Shown: positions 33,901-41,096 of the stretch, one piece after another
Layout of the letters: each line of letters starts with the position of its first letter
How positions within the stretch are numbered: position 1 is the first letter of the stretch
From: Paludibacteraceae bacterium
GTDB lineage: Bacteria > Bacteroidota > Bacteroidia > Bacteroidales > Paludibacteraceae
Length of the DNA stretch: 64,000 nucleotides
Assembly: GCA_024401645.1 (NCBI GenBank)
Contig: JAKSKR010000001.1
Coordinates: forward strand, 62,001-126,000
Reading direction: 5' to 3'
Position numbers and translations under genes: made by a program
The notes under the pieces: model-generated
The model's database searches: none
Told to the model about the DNA's origin: nothing
What the model saw: the letters and a program-made list of their open reading frames with translations, nothing else

Positions 33901-35238
33901 GTGAACAACGCCGGTTCCTTGAAATTGCGCATCCGTTCACTTATCGAAAGCCTTAAGTTCCGCGATGCTGAAGAAAAGGCAAAATTGCCGTTCGTCTCTA
34001 CCGCTACCTACACGGCTGCCGATAGGGGCAAGACCATTTTGGTACCTTATTTCTCCGACTTCGTTTCTCCGTTCATTCCAACCGTATTCCGTTTGGCTGG
34101 CGAAAAGGTCGAGAATATGGAGCCAAGCAACCGTCTTTCGGCTGAATTGGGCTTGAAGTATGCCAACAACGAAATCTGCTATCCGGCAACATTGGTCGTG
34201 GGCGACTGTGTAAAGGCCATTCAGTCGGGCAAGTACGACCTGAACAACATTGTCTTCGCCATTACCCAAACCGGTGGACAGTGCCGTGCTACCAACTACA
34301 TTGCCCTTATAAAGAAGGCTTTGGTGGCAGCCGGTTATCCTAATATTCCGGTCATTTCTTTGTCTATTATGAATACCATTAACGAACAGCCTGGCTTCCA
34401 ACCCGACTATTCGTTAAAAACAATGGCAACGGCAGTCAATGCCATCTACTTCAGCGATGCCTTGGCAAAGATTTACTATGCTGCGGCTGTTAGGGAAACC
34501 AAGAAGGGCGAAGCCTTGCGTTTGCGTAACGAATATATGAAGCGTGCCGTTGACCTGGTTGCCGACAAGAAATCGTCGAAGTTGACCAACTTGTTGAAGG
34601 AAGCTGCACAGGCATTCAATGCCATTACGGAAAAGAAGAAGGTTCCGCGCGTAGGTGTTGTAGGCGAAATCTACATCAAGTACAACAGCTATGGTCACCA
34701 GTATGTGGTCGACTGGTTGGTTAACCACGGAATTGAACCGGTAATTCCACCGCTTTCCGAATTCTTCACCCAGTACTTCCCTAATGCCAAGTACAATGCC
34801 GACGTCAATCTCGATAGCAAACCTAGCTTCAAGGATAAGCTTATCTCTGTTTTAGGCGAGAAGGTACTTAACAGAATGGCGAAGAAGATGGATAAGGCCG
34901 CAAAGGATTTCTACTACTACACGCCACTCGAAAACATTCACCATGGCGCCAAGAAGGCAGCTAACATCGTTAACTTGGCAGCACAGTTCGGTGAAGGTTG
35001 GCTCATTCCTTCCGAATTTGCGTCATTTGCCGAACAGGGCATTCATGCTGCTATCAGCTTGCAACCGTTCGGTTGCATTGCCAACCACATCATTTCGAAA
35101 GGTGTAGAAAAGCGTGTGAAAGACCTTTACCCAGATCTTAATCTCCTTTATCTCGACTTCGACGGAGGTGTAAGTGAGGTGAATGTGCAGAACCGTATGC
35201 ATTTTATTGCGCGTCAGGTGCAAAAAATGGACCTCTAA
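30964..35238 (+). CDS. Giant acyl-CoA dehydratase activase fusion (two BadF/HgdC domains plus DUF2229 and dehydratase-like part)
   Basis: A 1424-residue cytoplasmic protein. Two ASKHA-type ATPase domains of the 2-hydroxyacyl-CoA dehydratase activator (HgdC/BadF) family lie in tandem. The first (about 3-270) has GLDAGSTTLKIVV and a cluster-ligand cysteine in NGNCAGGTGAF (C128). The second (about 320-585) has GIDSGSTTTKVVA and EACSSGCGSF. Next comes a Cys-rich stretch FRCAGCENNC and a DUF2229-type region (about 640-900), and then a C-terminal part resembling HgdB-type dehydratase subunits. Such proteins use ATP and a [4Fe-4S] cluster to pump an electron at low potential. No stand-alone dehydratase or CoA-transferase gene is beside it, so the substrate is unknown. 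The second Met (codon 3) is an alternative start. Confidence 0.9.
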   Translation: MEMKTYNIGLDAGSTTLKIVVTDANGDVVYSDYQRHHADIAHTLSVSLQKLKEQMGDVCVRFQVTGSAGMGLSERYHIPFTQEVVAATEVIERKFPQVRTLIDIGGEDSKIIFFNKNMQADMRMNGNCAGGTGAFIDQMAAILNVSTDQLNELALNSDTIYPIASRCGVFSKTDIQNLIALNVKREDIAASIFNAVATQVLSTLSRGCDILPKVFLCGGPFAFIPMLKNIVKEKLSLNDDDVILDEHAQVVPAWGASLSVEETAEAKLLSEFITFFEQQPTTSVRPQSALQPLFKDNADFEAWKADKEKHAIRKIAIADLKNNNCYIGIDSGSTTTKVVATDEDDNIFFTFYKKSSGRPLEVAQEGLKQLYDEAKAVGRELNVVGSCSIGYGEDLIKTAFGLDYGMVETIAHYTGAHKLNPNVSFILDIGGQDMKAIFVENGAINRLEINEACSSGCGSFIDSFATSLSCPLGEFVERACKSTNPCDLGTRCTVFMNSKVKQSLREGAPLDDISCGLAYSVVKNCLYKVLKLKTVDELGDNIVLQGGTMRNMAVVRAFELSVGKPVAVSNYPELMGAYGGALYAKRMKEKDSCKVSRPLVELCDLQAYETKPFRCAGCENNCRVLKNIFANGKIFYSGNKCEKVYTNKGEKARMAFNMNLFKNEQVFHKNIRLEADAKPFLSLGIPRALNMNEEFQFWYTLFTKCNIDVKLSQRSSFKLYERGLNTVMADNICFPAKLAHGHIFDLIDKKVDRLFFPYVIFEAQDPNTNNSFNCPVVSGYSDVIRSAINPEEKYGIPFDSPVINFKDNKLLKKQCERYLKEILGKNYSKKVFNEAFVAAIDAQNAYVKKLQEKAQHLIESARKEGRMLILLAGRPYHTDSLIQHKVSEIITQFGVDVITEDVVRREDAGALKNVNIIPQWTYINRVVKAAQWVADNKVDNVYYVQLTSFGCGPDAFILDEVSDILHRAHKTHTILKVDDVNNAGSLKLRIRSLIESLKFRDAEEKAKLPFVSTATYTAADRGKTILVPYFSDFVSPFIPTVFRLAGEKVENMEPSNRLSAELGLKYANNEICYPATLVVGDCVKAIQSGKYDLNNIVFAITQTGGQCRATNYIALIKKALVAAGYPNIPVISLSIMNTINEQPGFQPDYSLKTMATAVNAIYFSDALAKIYYAAAVRETKKGEALRLRNEYMKRAVDLVADKKSSKLTNLLKEAAQAFNAITEKKKVPRVGVVGEIYIKYNSYGHQYVVDWLVNHGIEPVIPPLSEFFTQYFPNAKYNADVNLDSKPSFKDKLISVLGEKVLNRMAKKMDKAAKDFYYYTPLENIHHGAKKAANIVNLAAQFGEGWLIPSEFASFAEQGIHAAISLQPFGCIANHIISKGVEKRVKDLYPDLNLLYLDFDGGVSEVNVQNRMHFIARQVQKMDL

Positions 35239-35273
35239 TCGCTTCATATTTACAAACAATTTGTATATTGCAT

Positions 35274-35314
35274 AAGTCTATTGTCTTGCTTGGGTAAGGC
35301 AATAGGCTTTTTTC
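35274..35314 (+). terminator. Terminator of the activase gene
   Basis: AAGTCTATTG pairs with CAATAGGCTT (one G-U), followed by TTTTTTC. Confidence 0.78.
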
Positions 35315-35332
35315 TTTATTTAGTAGGTTTAT

Positions 35333-36352
35333 ATGAGAAAGGGTATAATCGCAATATTATTCATGTTATTGAACTCCGCATCGTTGGTGTTCGGCCAGTC
35401 GCTGAGTGTGGTCGACTTGACGCGTATGTACCACATGTCGCCCGACAAGTTGCCGGCTTTTATGAAGGAAAAGGATTGGGATGGCAACACAACCACGATG
35501 AATGGAAACGCCTTCGACATGAGTTGGCAATACAACAATGCCGAAGACATTGTTGTTAAGCAAGACGAGAAGGGTTTGCGCAGCATTTCGTACCGACTGC
35601 ATAAGGAGGCCGATATTGAGGCATACAAGAATAAGAATGGAAATTTTGACAGCTTCGAGAAGTTAATCTCTAACAAGAAAAACGTTGAAATTTACCGCCA
35701 TAAGAACATCTTGCAGATGTTGACGACCAATACAACCAAGGGGATCCTAACCATCCGTTACGAGGTGCATCCCGACGTTGCTTTCTGGACCGCGCTAATT
35801 GACGCCAATTCGAAGGATGAGGCTTATGCGGTTGGAACTTATTTGGCAGAAGAGGGTGGTGTGGTCATCGGTCATTCGCCCGATAGTGCAGAGGTATATG
35901 TAGTCGCCCTTGAAGACCTGAAACGTGGCAATGGCTGCAGCTGGAGCTCAAAGAAAGGCAAGGTGCCCGGTTGTTTCATTTCAAACCAGTGGAGCAAGGC
36001 CAATTACGACTATGCTGGCAGGGCAAACACAAAGGCCATCTGTGCATACGTCGAGGGCGAACAGCAGTTAAGGGCTGCCCAGTTGGCTGTTAACTACGAA
36101 GGCGGTAACCATCGCGATTGGTACGTACCGTCTATTGCCCAATTGAAGATGATTGCCGACAACAAGGTTGACATTGATGCCAGCTTGCGACAGAATGGCG
36201 GCATTTCCATTGCAAAAATGTGGTACTGGAGTAGCTCGCAGTATAACGACACCATGGTTTGGGCCTACAATTTCGCAACCCTTATTCTTGGCCATAGCGC
36301 TAAAGATGGACACGACCGTGTGCGTGCAGTGCGCACCGTAAAGTTAAGGTGA
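35333..36352 (+). CDS. Exported protein with C-terminal DUF1566/Lcl-like domain
   Basis: A 339-residue protein with a signal peptide (about 1-21, ending LVFGQS). The first half (about 25-160) has no known domain: MYHMSPDKLPAFMKEKDWDG, then a region that looks like a repeated lipid- or peptide-binding fold. The second half (about 165-339) follows the DUF1566/Legionella Lcl C-terminal pattern: WYVPSIAQLKMI, then YWSSSQYNDTMVWAYNF and a final RVRAVRTV. Such domains are surface-exposed and C-type-lectin-like in topology. The protein is probably on the cell surface or in the periplasm. It stands alone between two terminators. Confidence 0.72.
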   Translation: MRKGIIAILFMLLNSASLVFGQSLSVVDLTRMYHMSPDKLPAFMKEKDWDGNTTTMNGNAFDMSWQYNNAEDIVVKQDEKGLRSISYRLHKEADIEAYKNKNGNFDSFEKLISNKKNVEIYRHKNILQMLTTNTTKGILTIRYEVHPDVAFWTALIDANSKDEAYAVGTYLAEEGGVVIGHSPDSAEVYVVALEDLKRGNGCSWSSKKGKVPGCFISNQWSKANYDYAGRANTKAICAYVEGEQQLRAAQLAVNYEGGNHRDWYVPSIAQLKMIADNKVDIDASLRQNGGISIAKMWYWSSSQYNDTMVWAYNFATLILGHSAKDGHDRVRAVRTVKLR

Positions 36353-36392
36353 TGGGCAAAGGAATTTGAAGACGATTATTACACTAAAAATT

Positions 36393-36427
36393 AAACCGCC
36401 ATTGAGTGCTCAATGACGGTTTTTATT
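36393..36427. terminator. Bidirectional terminator between convergent genes
   Basis: AAACCGCCATTGAG pairs with CTCAATGACGGTTT (one mismatch) across a 2-nt loop, with T-runs on both sides. Confidence 0.85.
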
Positions 36428-36447
36428 TTAAACAGTGATGATGTTCC

Positions 36448-36942
36448 TTACACAATGTAGGCGTTCCACACTTCCTTGCAGTAAAGGGCGCAGAAGGCAA
36501 TTACCACAGCTAGCTTTAGACCGGAGGAAAGGATGAAGCCAACAAACGAACCCATGCCCGATTTTAGAGACTCCATATTGTCTTTGCCGGCAATAAGCTC
36601 ACCAACAACTGCACCTACAAATGGTCCCCAGAGGAAACCAAGTGGCAGTGGCGATAAAAAAACACCCACAAACAGTCCTACAATACTGCCAATTATCCCC
36701 AATTTACTACCTCCGAATTTCTTGGTGCACCAAGCCGGAAATATGTAGTCGAGCAGTATGATGGCGACCGTTACAACCCCGGCAATGACCAAGTCGCGTG
36801 TGGTGAATTCAATTTTGTTGCTGAAGTGGATGAGCAACATACCGGCATAACCTAGTGCGGGGCCTGGTAGTGCGGGAACCACACAACCAATTAAACCAAT
36901 AAGCATGCAGACACCTGCAATGATGATGAGGAAAATGTCCAT
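36448..36942 (-). CDS. DUF456 membrane protein
   Basis: A 164-residue inner-membrane protein with about five hydrophobic segments and glycine-rich helices (GLIGCVVPALPGPALGYAGMLL; FVGVFLSPLPLGFLWGPFVGAVVGELI), the pattern of DUF456. Function unknown. It begins 1 nt after the flippase-like gene stop, so the two are one operon. Confidence 0.85.
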   Translation of the reverse strand: MDIFLIIIAGVCMLIGLIGCVVPALPGPALGYAGMLLIHFSNKIEFTTRDLVIAGVVTVAIILLDYIFPAWCTKKFGGSKLGIIGSIVGLFVGVFLSPLPLGFLWGPFVGAVVGELIAGKDNMESLKSGMGSFVGFILSSGLKLAVVIAFCALYCKEVWNAYIV

Positions 36943-36943
36943 G

Positions 36944-37930
36944 TTACTTTTCTGTTTTTTGTTTGTTGATGAATGGTAAAATCATGCTACAACCAAAACC
37001 AACCACACAGTTGACCACTATTTCTACCAAGTGTGCCAACACAGCAAATGTTCCGGCTGCAGTAGCCCCAATGCCATAAATCTCCAGTGCCTTAATGGTC
37101 ATAAACTCGTAGGTGCCAATGCCACCTTGTACGGGAACCACCATGCCAAGTGCTCCAAAAACGTAGGTGGTCAGTCCTGCCTTTGGTGAAAGGTCTGCCG
37201 TAAAGTCGAACACCCAGAAACTGAAGTAGAGCATCAGGTAGTAGATGAAGAAGATGAGTAGGGAATATACAACGAACAAAGGCTTGTTCTTGACTTGGGT
37301 AAACGACTTCAGACCGTTCCAGATGCCCTTTCCCATCTCCATCACTTTGCCCATGAACTTCAGTTGCATGATTTTTTTTCGCAACAAGAAGGCAACCAGG
37401 GCAAGTACCACAATTGCCACCCAAAGAATAGGGTTCATTAGTAGACTGCAAAAACTTTGCCAAACTGTTATGCCACTCAAGATGTCGTTAAACACGTCAA
37501 ATTCAATGACCACTGTTGCCAACACAATAAGTAGGGTGACCAGTAGGTCGAAAGCTCGTTCGGTAATAACGGTTCCCAATAGCTCGGTAAATGCAATGCC
37601 TTCGTAGCGCTTTAGCACGCCACACCTTGCAAACTCGCCAGCACGTGGCAATAGGTGGTTAATGAAGTAACCGTACATAACGGCACAGAAGGTGTTCTTA
37701 ATGGCAGGCTCCTTGGCTATTGGCTCAATAAGCATGTTCCAACGTAGGGCACGCACAAGGCTGCTTAAAAGGCAGAGTACGATTGGGAGTAGTATGTATT
37801 GCCAGCGGGCATTGCCGATGAGTTCTCCCATTTCCTTCATGTCTAACTGTCGGTACACCAACCAGAATACAACGATGCCTAGCATTAGCGATACTAGTGT
37901 CTGAATGGCATCTTTTAGTGTTATTTTCAT
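36944..37930 (-). CDS. Lysylphosphatidylglycerol-synthase TM-region / flippase-like protein (UPF0104)
   Basis: A 328-residue integral membrane protein with about 8 segments. The family block is HLLPRAGEFARCGVLKRYEGIAF (split by charge), followed late by VPVQGGIGTYEFMTIKALEIYG. Members include the flippase part of MprF and the AglD/YbhN group. This protein has no catalytic synthase domain, so it is a stand-alone membrane part that may flip a lipid or lipid-linked sugar. A TTG-N23-TAATTTTG promoter lies just upstream. Confidence 0.88.
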   Translation of the reverse strand: MKITLKDAIQTLVSLMLGIVVFWLVYRQLDMKEMGELIGNARWQYILLPIVLCLLSSLVRALRWNMLIEPIAKEPAIKNTFCAVMYGYFINHLLPRAGEFARCGVLKRYEGIAFTELLGTVITERAFDLLVTLLIVLATVVIEFDVFNDILSGITVWQSFCSLLMNPILWVAIVVLALVAFLLRKKIMQLKFMGKVMEMGKGIWNGLKSFTQVKNKPLFVVYSLLIFFIYYLMLYFSFWVFDFTADLSPKAGLTTYVFGALGMVVPVQGGIGTYEFMTIKALEIYGIGATAAGTFAVLAHLVEIVVNCVVGFGCSMILPFINKQKTEK

Positions 37931-37961
37931 GCTTGTTTTCCTTGTCTGTTTGTTTTATGTG

Positions 37962-37995
37962 CAAAATTACATCACTTGGTTCAGTTATAAGACAA
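37962..37995 (-). promoter_or_regulatory. Promoter of the flippase-DUF456 pair
   Basis: On the minus strand TTG (37993-37995), 23 nt, TAATTTTG (37962-37969), 31 nt before the ATG. Confidence 0.6.
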
Positions 37996-37997
37996 AA

Positions 37998-38032
37998 AAA
38001 AGGAGAAAACCCAACGGGTTTTCTCCTTTTCT
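37998..38032 (-). terminator. Terminator of the nuo operon
   Basis: Perfect 13-bp stem AAGGAGAAAACCC / GGGTTTTCTCCTT with a 3-nt loop; on the minus strand it ends in TTTTTTTG. Confidence 0.9.
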
Positions 38033-38054
38033 TATGTTTAGCCTTATGTTTGGC

Positions 38055-39500
38055 TTAATTTACGCCGAATGACCAAGCAAGTAGCTGCTCGTAAACTGGG
38101 CTGATTAAGCCAAGAACAAGCATTGCAATTGTGCAGATGGTCAAACCAACAAGGCTTGCATTGTCGCTCTTGAATGGTGCGATTGGGTTGTTGCTCTTGT
38201 TGATGAACATTGCCTTTACTACTAGCAAGTAGTAGAAAAGTGAAATGATGGTGTTTGCCAATGCGATGAATACCAACAAGTATTCGCCTGCTTGTGCTGC
38301 ACTTGCAAAGATGAAGAACTTGCTGAAGAATCCTGCGAATGGAGGAATACCACCAAGCGAGAACATTGCCAACATCATTACGACAGCCATCTTCGGGTTG
38401 GTTTCATACAAACCATCGTAGTCGTCCATGCCAACCTTGCCGCACTTGTCTTCGATGTTGCTGATGACGCCGAATGCAGCCAAGTTAGTGAAGAGGTAAA
38501 CCAAAAGGTAGTAAACCATGCTACCCATACCCATGCTGGTACCACTCATCAAACCGAGCATGACGTAACCGGCCTGTGAAATTGAAGAGAATGCCAAGAA
38601 ACGCTTCAAGTTCTTTTGGCGGATGGCGAAGATGTTACCAACGGTGATGGTGATAACGATGATCCACCACAAGATGTTGTGCCATACGGTTTCTGCTACG
38701 TTCGATACGGTGAAGGCCTTCCACATAACAATCATGAATGCGAAAGCAGCTGCACCCTTCGACATAACTGAAAGGTAAGCGGTAACGCTGGTTGGTGCAC
38801 CCTGGTAGGTGTCTGCAGTCCACAAGTGGAATGGAACCAACGAAATCTTAAATGCAACACCTGCCATGAAGAAGATCATTGCCATAATCTGTACAGGAGT
38901 TGCTGCGAATGACTTAACAACGTCGCAGAAGTAAAGCGAACCGCCGCAAGAACCGTAAATCAACGAAATGCCGAATAGCATTACGGCTGAAGAGAAACCT
39001 GCAGTAAGAATGTACTTTGCTGCTGCTTCTGCCGATTCGTTGCGCTTCTTGTTCAAGGCTACCAATGTTGCCATTGGAATTGAAGCGGTTTCCAAACCGA
39101 GGTAGAACAAAAGGAAGTCGCCCGATGATACCATCAAGTACATACCGAACAAGGTAGACATCATTAGCAAGTAGAATTCTGCTATATGATTACTGTTTTC
39201 CTTCTTGTTCCATTCAATTGAGAAGATGAGAACGAGTAGGGTACCTACGTTGAGCATGTTCTTAACAAAAACGTGGATGTTAGATGTTAGGTACATGCCC
39301 GAGAAAGCTTCCTGCTGTCCGCTAATTTCGCCTTGGATGAAGTTGTAGATGGTGTGAATACCAAATACTACCAATGCTAACGTTTGGAAATATTGCTTCG
39401 ACTTGTCGTTGCCCATTACTAGGTCGGCAACCAAAAGCACGATTAATGCAAGTGCCAGCGTAACTTCTGGCGTCATTAATAAAAATTGACTGTAATCCAT
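38055..39500 (-). CDS. nuoN: NADH-quinone oxidoreductase-type complex I subunit N
   Basis: A 481-residue membrane protein with about 14 segments, an antiporter-like proton-pumping subunit. It has the family stretch MKGAAAFAFMI-like around LSVMSKGAAAFAF, the conserved lysine-bearing helices, and FLAFSSISQAGYVMLGL typical of NuoN. It is the last gene of the operon, 18 nt after nuoM, and carries a Shine-Dalgarno GAGGAG 8 nt before the ATG. A strong terminator follows. Confidence 0.95.
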   Translation of the reverse strand: MDYSQFLLMTPEVTLALALIVLLVADLVMGNDKSKQYFQTLALVVFGIHTIYNFIQGEISGQQEAFSGMYLTSNIHVFVKNMLNVGTLLVLIFSIEWNKKENSNHIAEFYLLMMSTLFGMYLMVSSGDFLLFYLGLETASIPMATLVALNKKRNESAEAAAKYILTAGFSSAVMLFGISLIYGSCGGSLYFCDVVKSFAATPVQIMAMIFFMAGVAFKISLVPFHLWTADTYQGAPTSVTAYLSVMSKGAAAFAFMIVMWKAFTVSNVAETVWHNILWWIIVITITVGNIFAIRQKNLKRFLAFSSISQAGYVMLGLMSGTSMGMGSMVYYLLVYLFTNLAAFGVISNIEDKCGKVGMDDYDGLYETNPKMAVVMMLAMFSLGGIPPFAGFFSKFFIFASAAQAGEYLLVFIALANTIISLFYYLLVVKAMFINKSNNPIAPFKSDNASLVGLTICTIAMLVLGLISPVYEQLLAWSFGVN

Positions 39501-39518
39501 TTTTGTATCTCCTCTTTG

Positions 39519-41075
39519 TTAGAATGGTGCTACAATTGTTTTGTCGGCGAACAAACTTACCAATCTAGGCAAGTCGAAGTTGAGGATGCCTGTCCACAAT
39601 GAAGGGTACATACCAATACCTGCAACGCAGATGATCAAGCCGAATGCTGCAATCTTTTCGAAGTAGTTCGCATCGCTGAGGCTTGCGTGGTGCTGATCCT
39701 GGATAGGACCAAACAACATCTTGCCAACCACACGCAAAATGTAAACTGCTGTAATTACGATAGAAGTGCAAGCCAAGATGGTAAAGATAAGGAACATCCA
39801 ATTGCCTTCTTCGTAAGAAAGAACTGAACGCTGGAACGAACCAACGAAAATGTTCATTTCTGCAACGAAACCACTCAAGCCTGGCAAACCGAGTGATGCC
39901 ATACCTGCAATAACGTAACAAACGCAAAGCACTGGCATAATGTTCATCATACCACCCATCAAGCGAATGTCGCGAGTGTGGGTTCTGCCGTAGATGCTAC
40001 CAATAAGGCTGAAGAACAAGGCTGTCATCAAACCGTGTGAAAGCATCTGCAAGAATGCGCCGGTAAATGCAGTCTGGTTCATCATCAACAAAGCGAAGAG
40101 TACCATACCGCAGTGGCTAACTGAAGAGTAGGCGTTGATGTACTTCAAGTCGTTCTGGACGCATGCGCTGTATGCACCGTAGAAAACAGACGTACCGGTA
40201 AGGATCAAGAAAATCCAACCGAGGTCTGCCGATGCCTGTGGCATCAAGCACATAGCAACGCGGAAGCAACCATAACCACCAAGCTTCATCAATACACCAG
40301 CGTGAAGCATTGAAACGGCTGTTGGTGCACTTGCGTGACCGTCAGGAGACCATGTGTGGAATGGGAACATTGCACCAAGTACGCCAAAACCTACGAAGGT
40401 AAGGCAGAAGAAGATGTGCTGCCATTCAATTGGCATGTTCTTGCTAACGCTTTCCATTAGGGTTACCATTTCGAATGTGTGTGCACCATCTGGGGTACCC
40501 ATAAAGTAGATACCGAAGATACCTACCATTAGGAATGCAGAACCACCCATCAACATAAGTGTCAACTTCATGGCTGCATATTCCTTTGCGTTACTACCCC
40601 AGTAGCCGATAAGAAGGTACATAGGGATGAGCGCTACCTCGTAGAAGAGGAACATGGTGAAGAGGTCGATGGAAATGAAGAAACCAAATACACCAATTGA
40701 AAGCATCAAGAACCACAAGAAGTATTCTTTTGCTTTGTCTTCAACTGCAAATGATGCGAACGAACCTGTAAAGGTGATTACAGATGAAAGCACCAACATG
40801 GCAACCGAAATACCGTCAACACCCAATGAAAGGTGGATGTTAAGGAAACCTTCGTACCACACTTTGCTTGCGGTGAACAGGTAAGGAGCAGTTGCTCCTG
40901 CTGAACGCTGTTCAATAAATTCAATGGTAATGTAGGCTGCAAGAGCAACTAATAGGGCAGAACCGCCAGCCATTGTCTTTCGGATGAGATCCTTCTTCTC
41001 TCCTGGAATCAGGTAGAGAACGCCCATCATCACCAAAGGAATGATTACAAAATATAATAAAATAAATTCACTCAT
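39519..41075 (-). CDS. nuoM: Complex I subunit M
   Basis: A 518-residue antiporter-like subunit with about 14 membrane segments. The family blocks are FPFHTWSPDGHASAPTAVSMLHAGVLMKLGGYG, which I split as PFHTWSPDGHASAPT and HAGVLMKLGGYG, the Glu in FLFYEVALIPMYLLIG, and INAYSSVSHCGMVL. It conducts protons in the membrane arm together with NuoL and NuoN. It lies between nuoL and nuoN with short gaps. Confidence 0.95.
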   Translation of the reverse strand: MSEFILLYFVIIPLVMMGVLYLIPGEKKDLIRKTMAGGSALLVALAAYITIEFIEQRSAGATAPYLFTASKVWYEGFLNIHLSLGVDGISVAMLVLSSVITFTGSFASFAVEDKAKEYFLWFLMLSIGVFGFFISIDLFTMFLFYEVALIPMYLLIGYWGSNAKEYAAMKLTLMLMGGSAFLMVGIFGIYFMGTPDGAHTFEMVTLMESVSKNMPIEWQHIFFCLTFVGFGVLGAMFPFHTWSPDGHASAPTAVSMLHAGVLMKLGGYGCFRVAMCLMPQASADLGWIFLILTGTSVFYGAYSACVQNDLKYINAYSSVSHCGMVLFALLMMNQTAFTGAFLQMLSHGLMTALFFSLIGSIYGRTHTRDIRLMGGMMNIMPVLCVCYVIAGMASLGLPGLSGFVAEMNIFVGSFQRSVLSYEEGNWMFLIFTILACTSIVITAVYILRVVGKMLFGPIQDQHHASLSDANYFEKIAAFGLIICVAGIGMYPSLWTGILNFDLPRLVSLFADKTIVAPF

Positions 41076-41096
41076 TGGTTTGAATATTTTCGGTTA

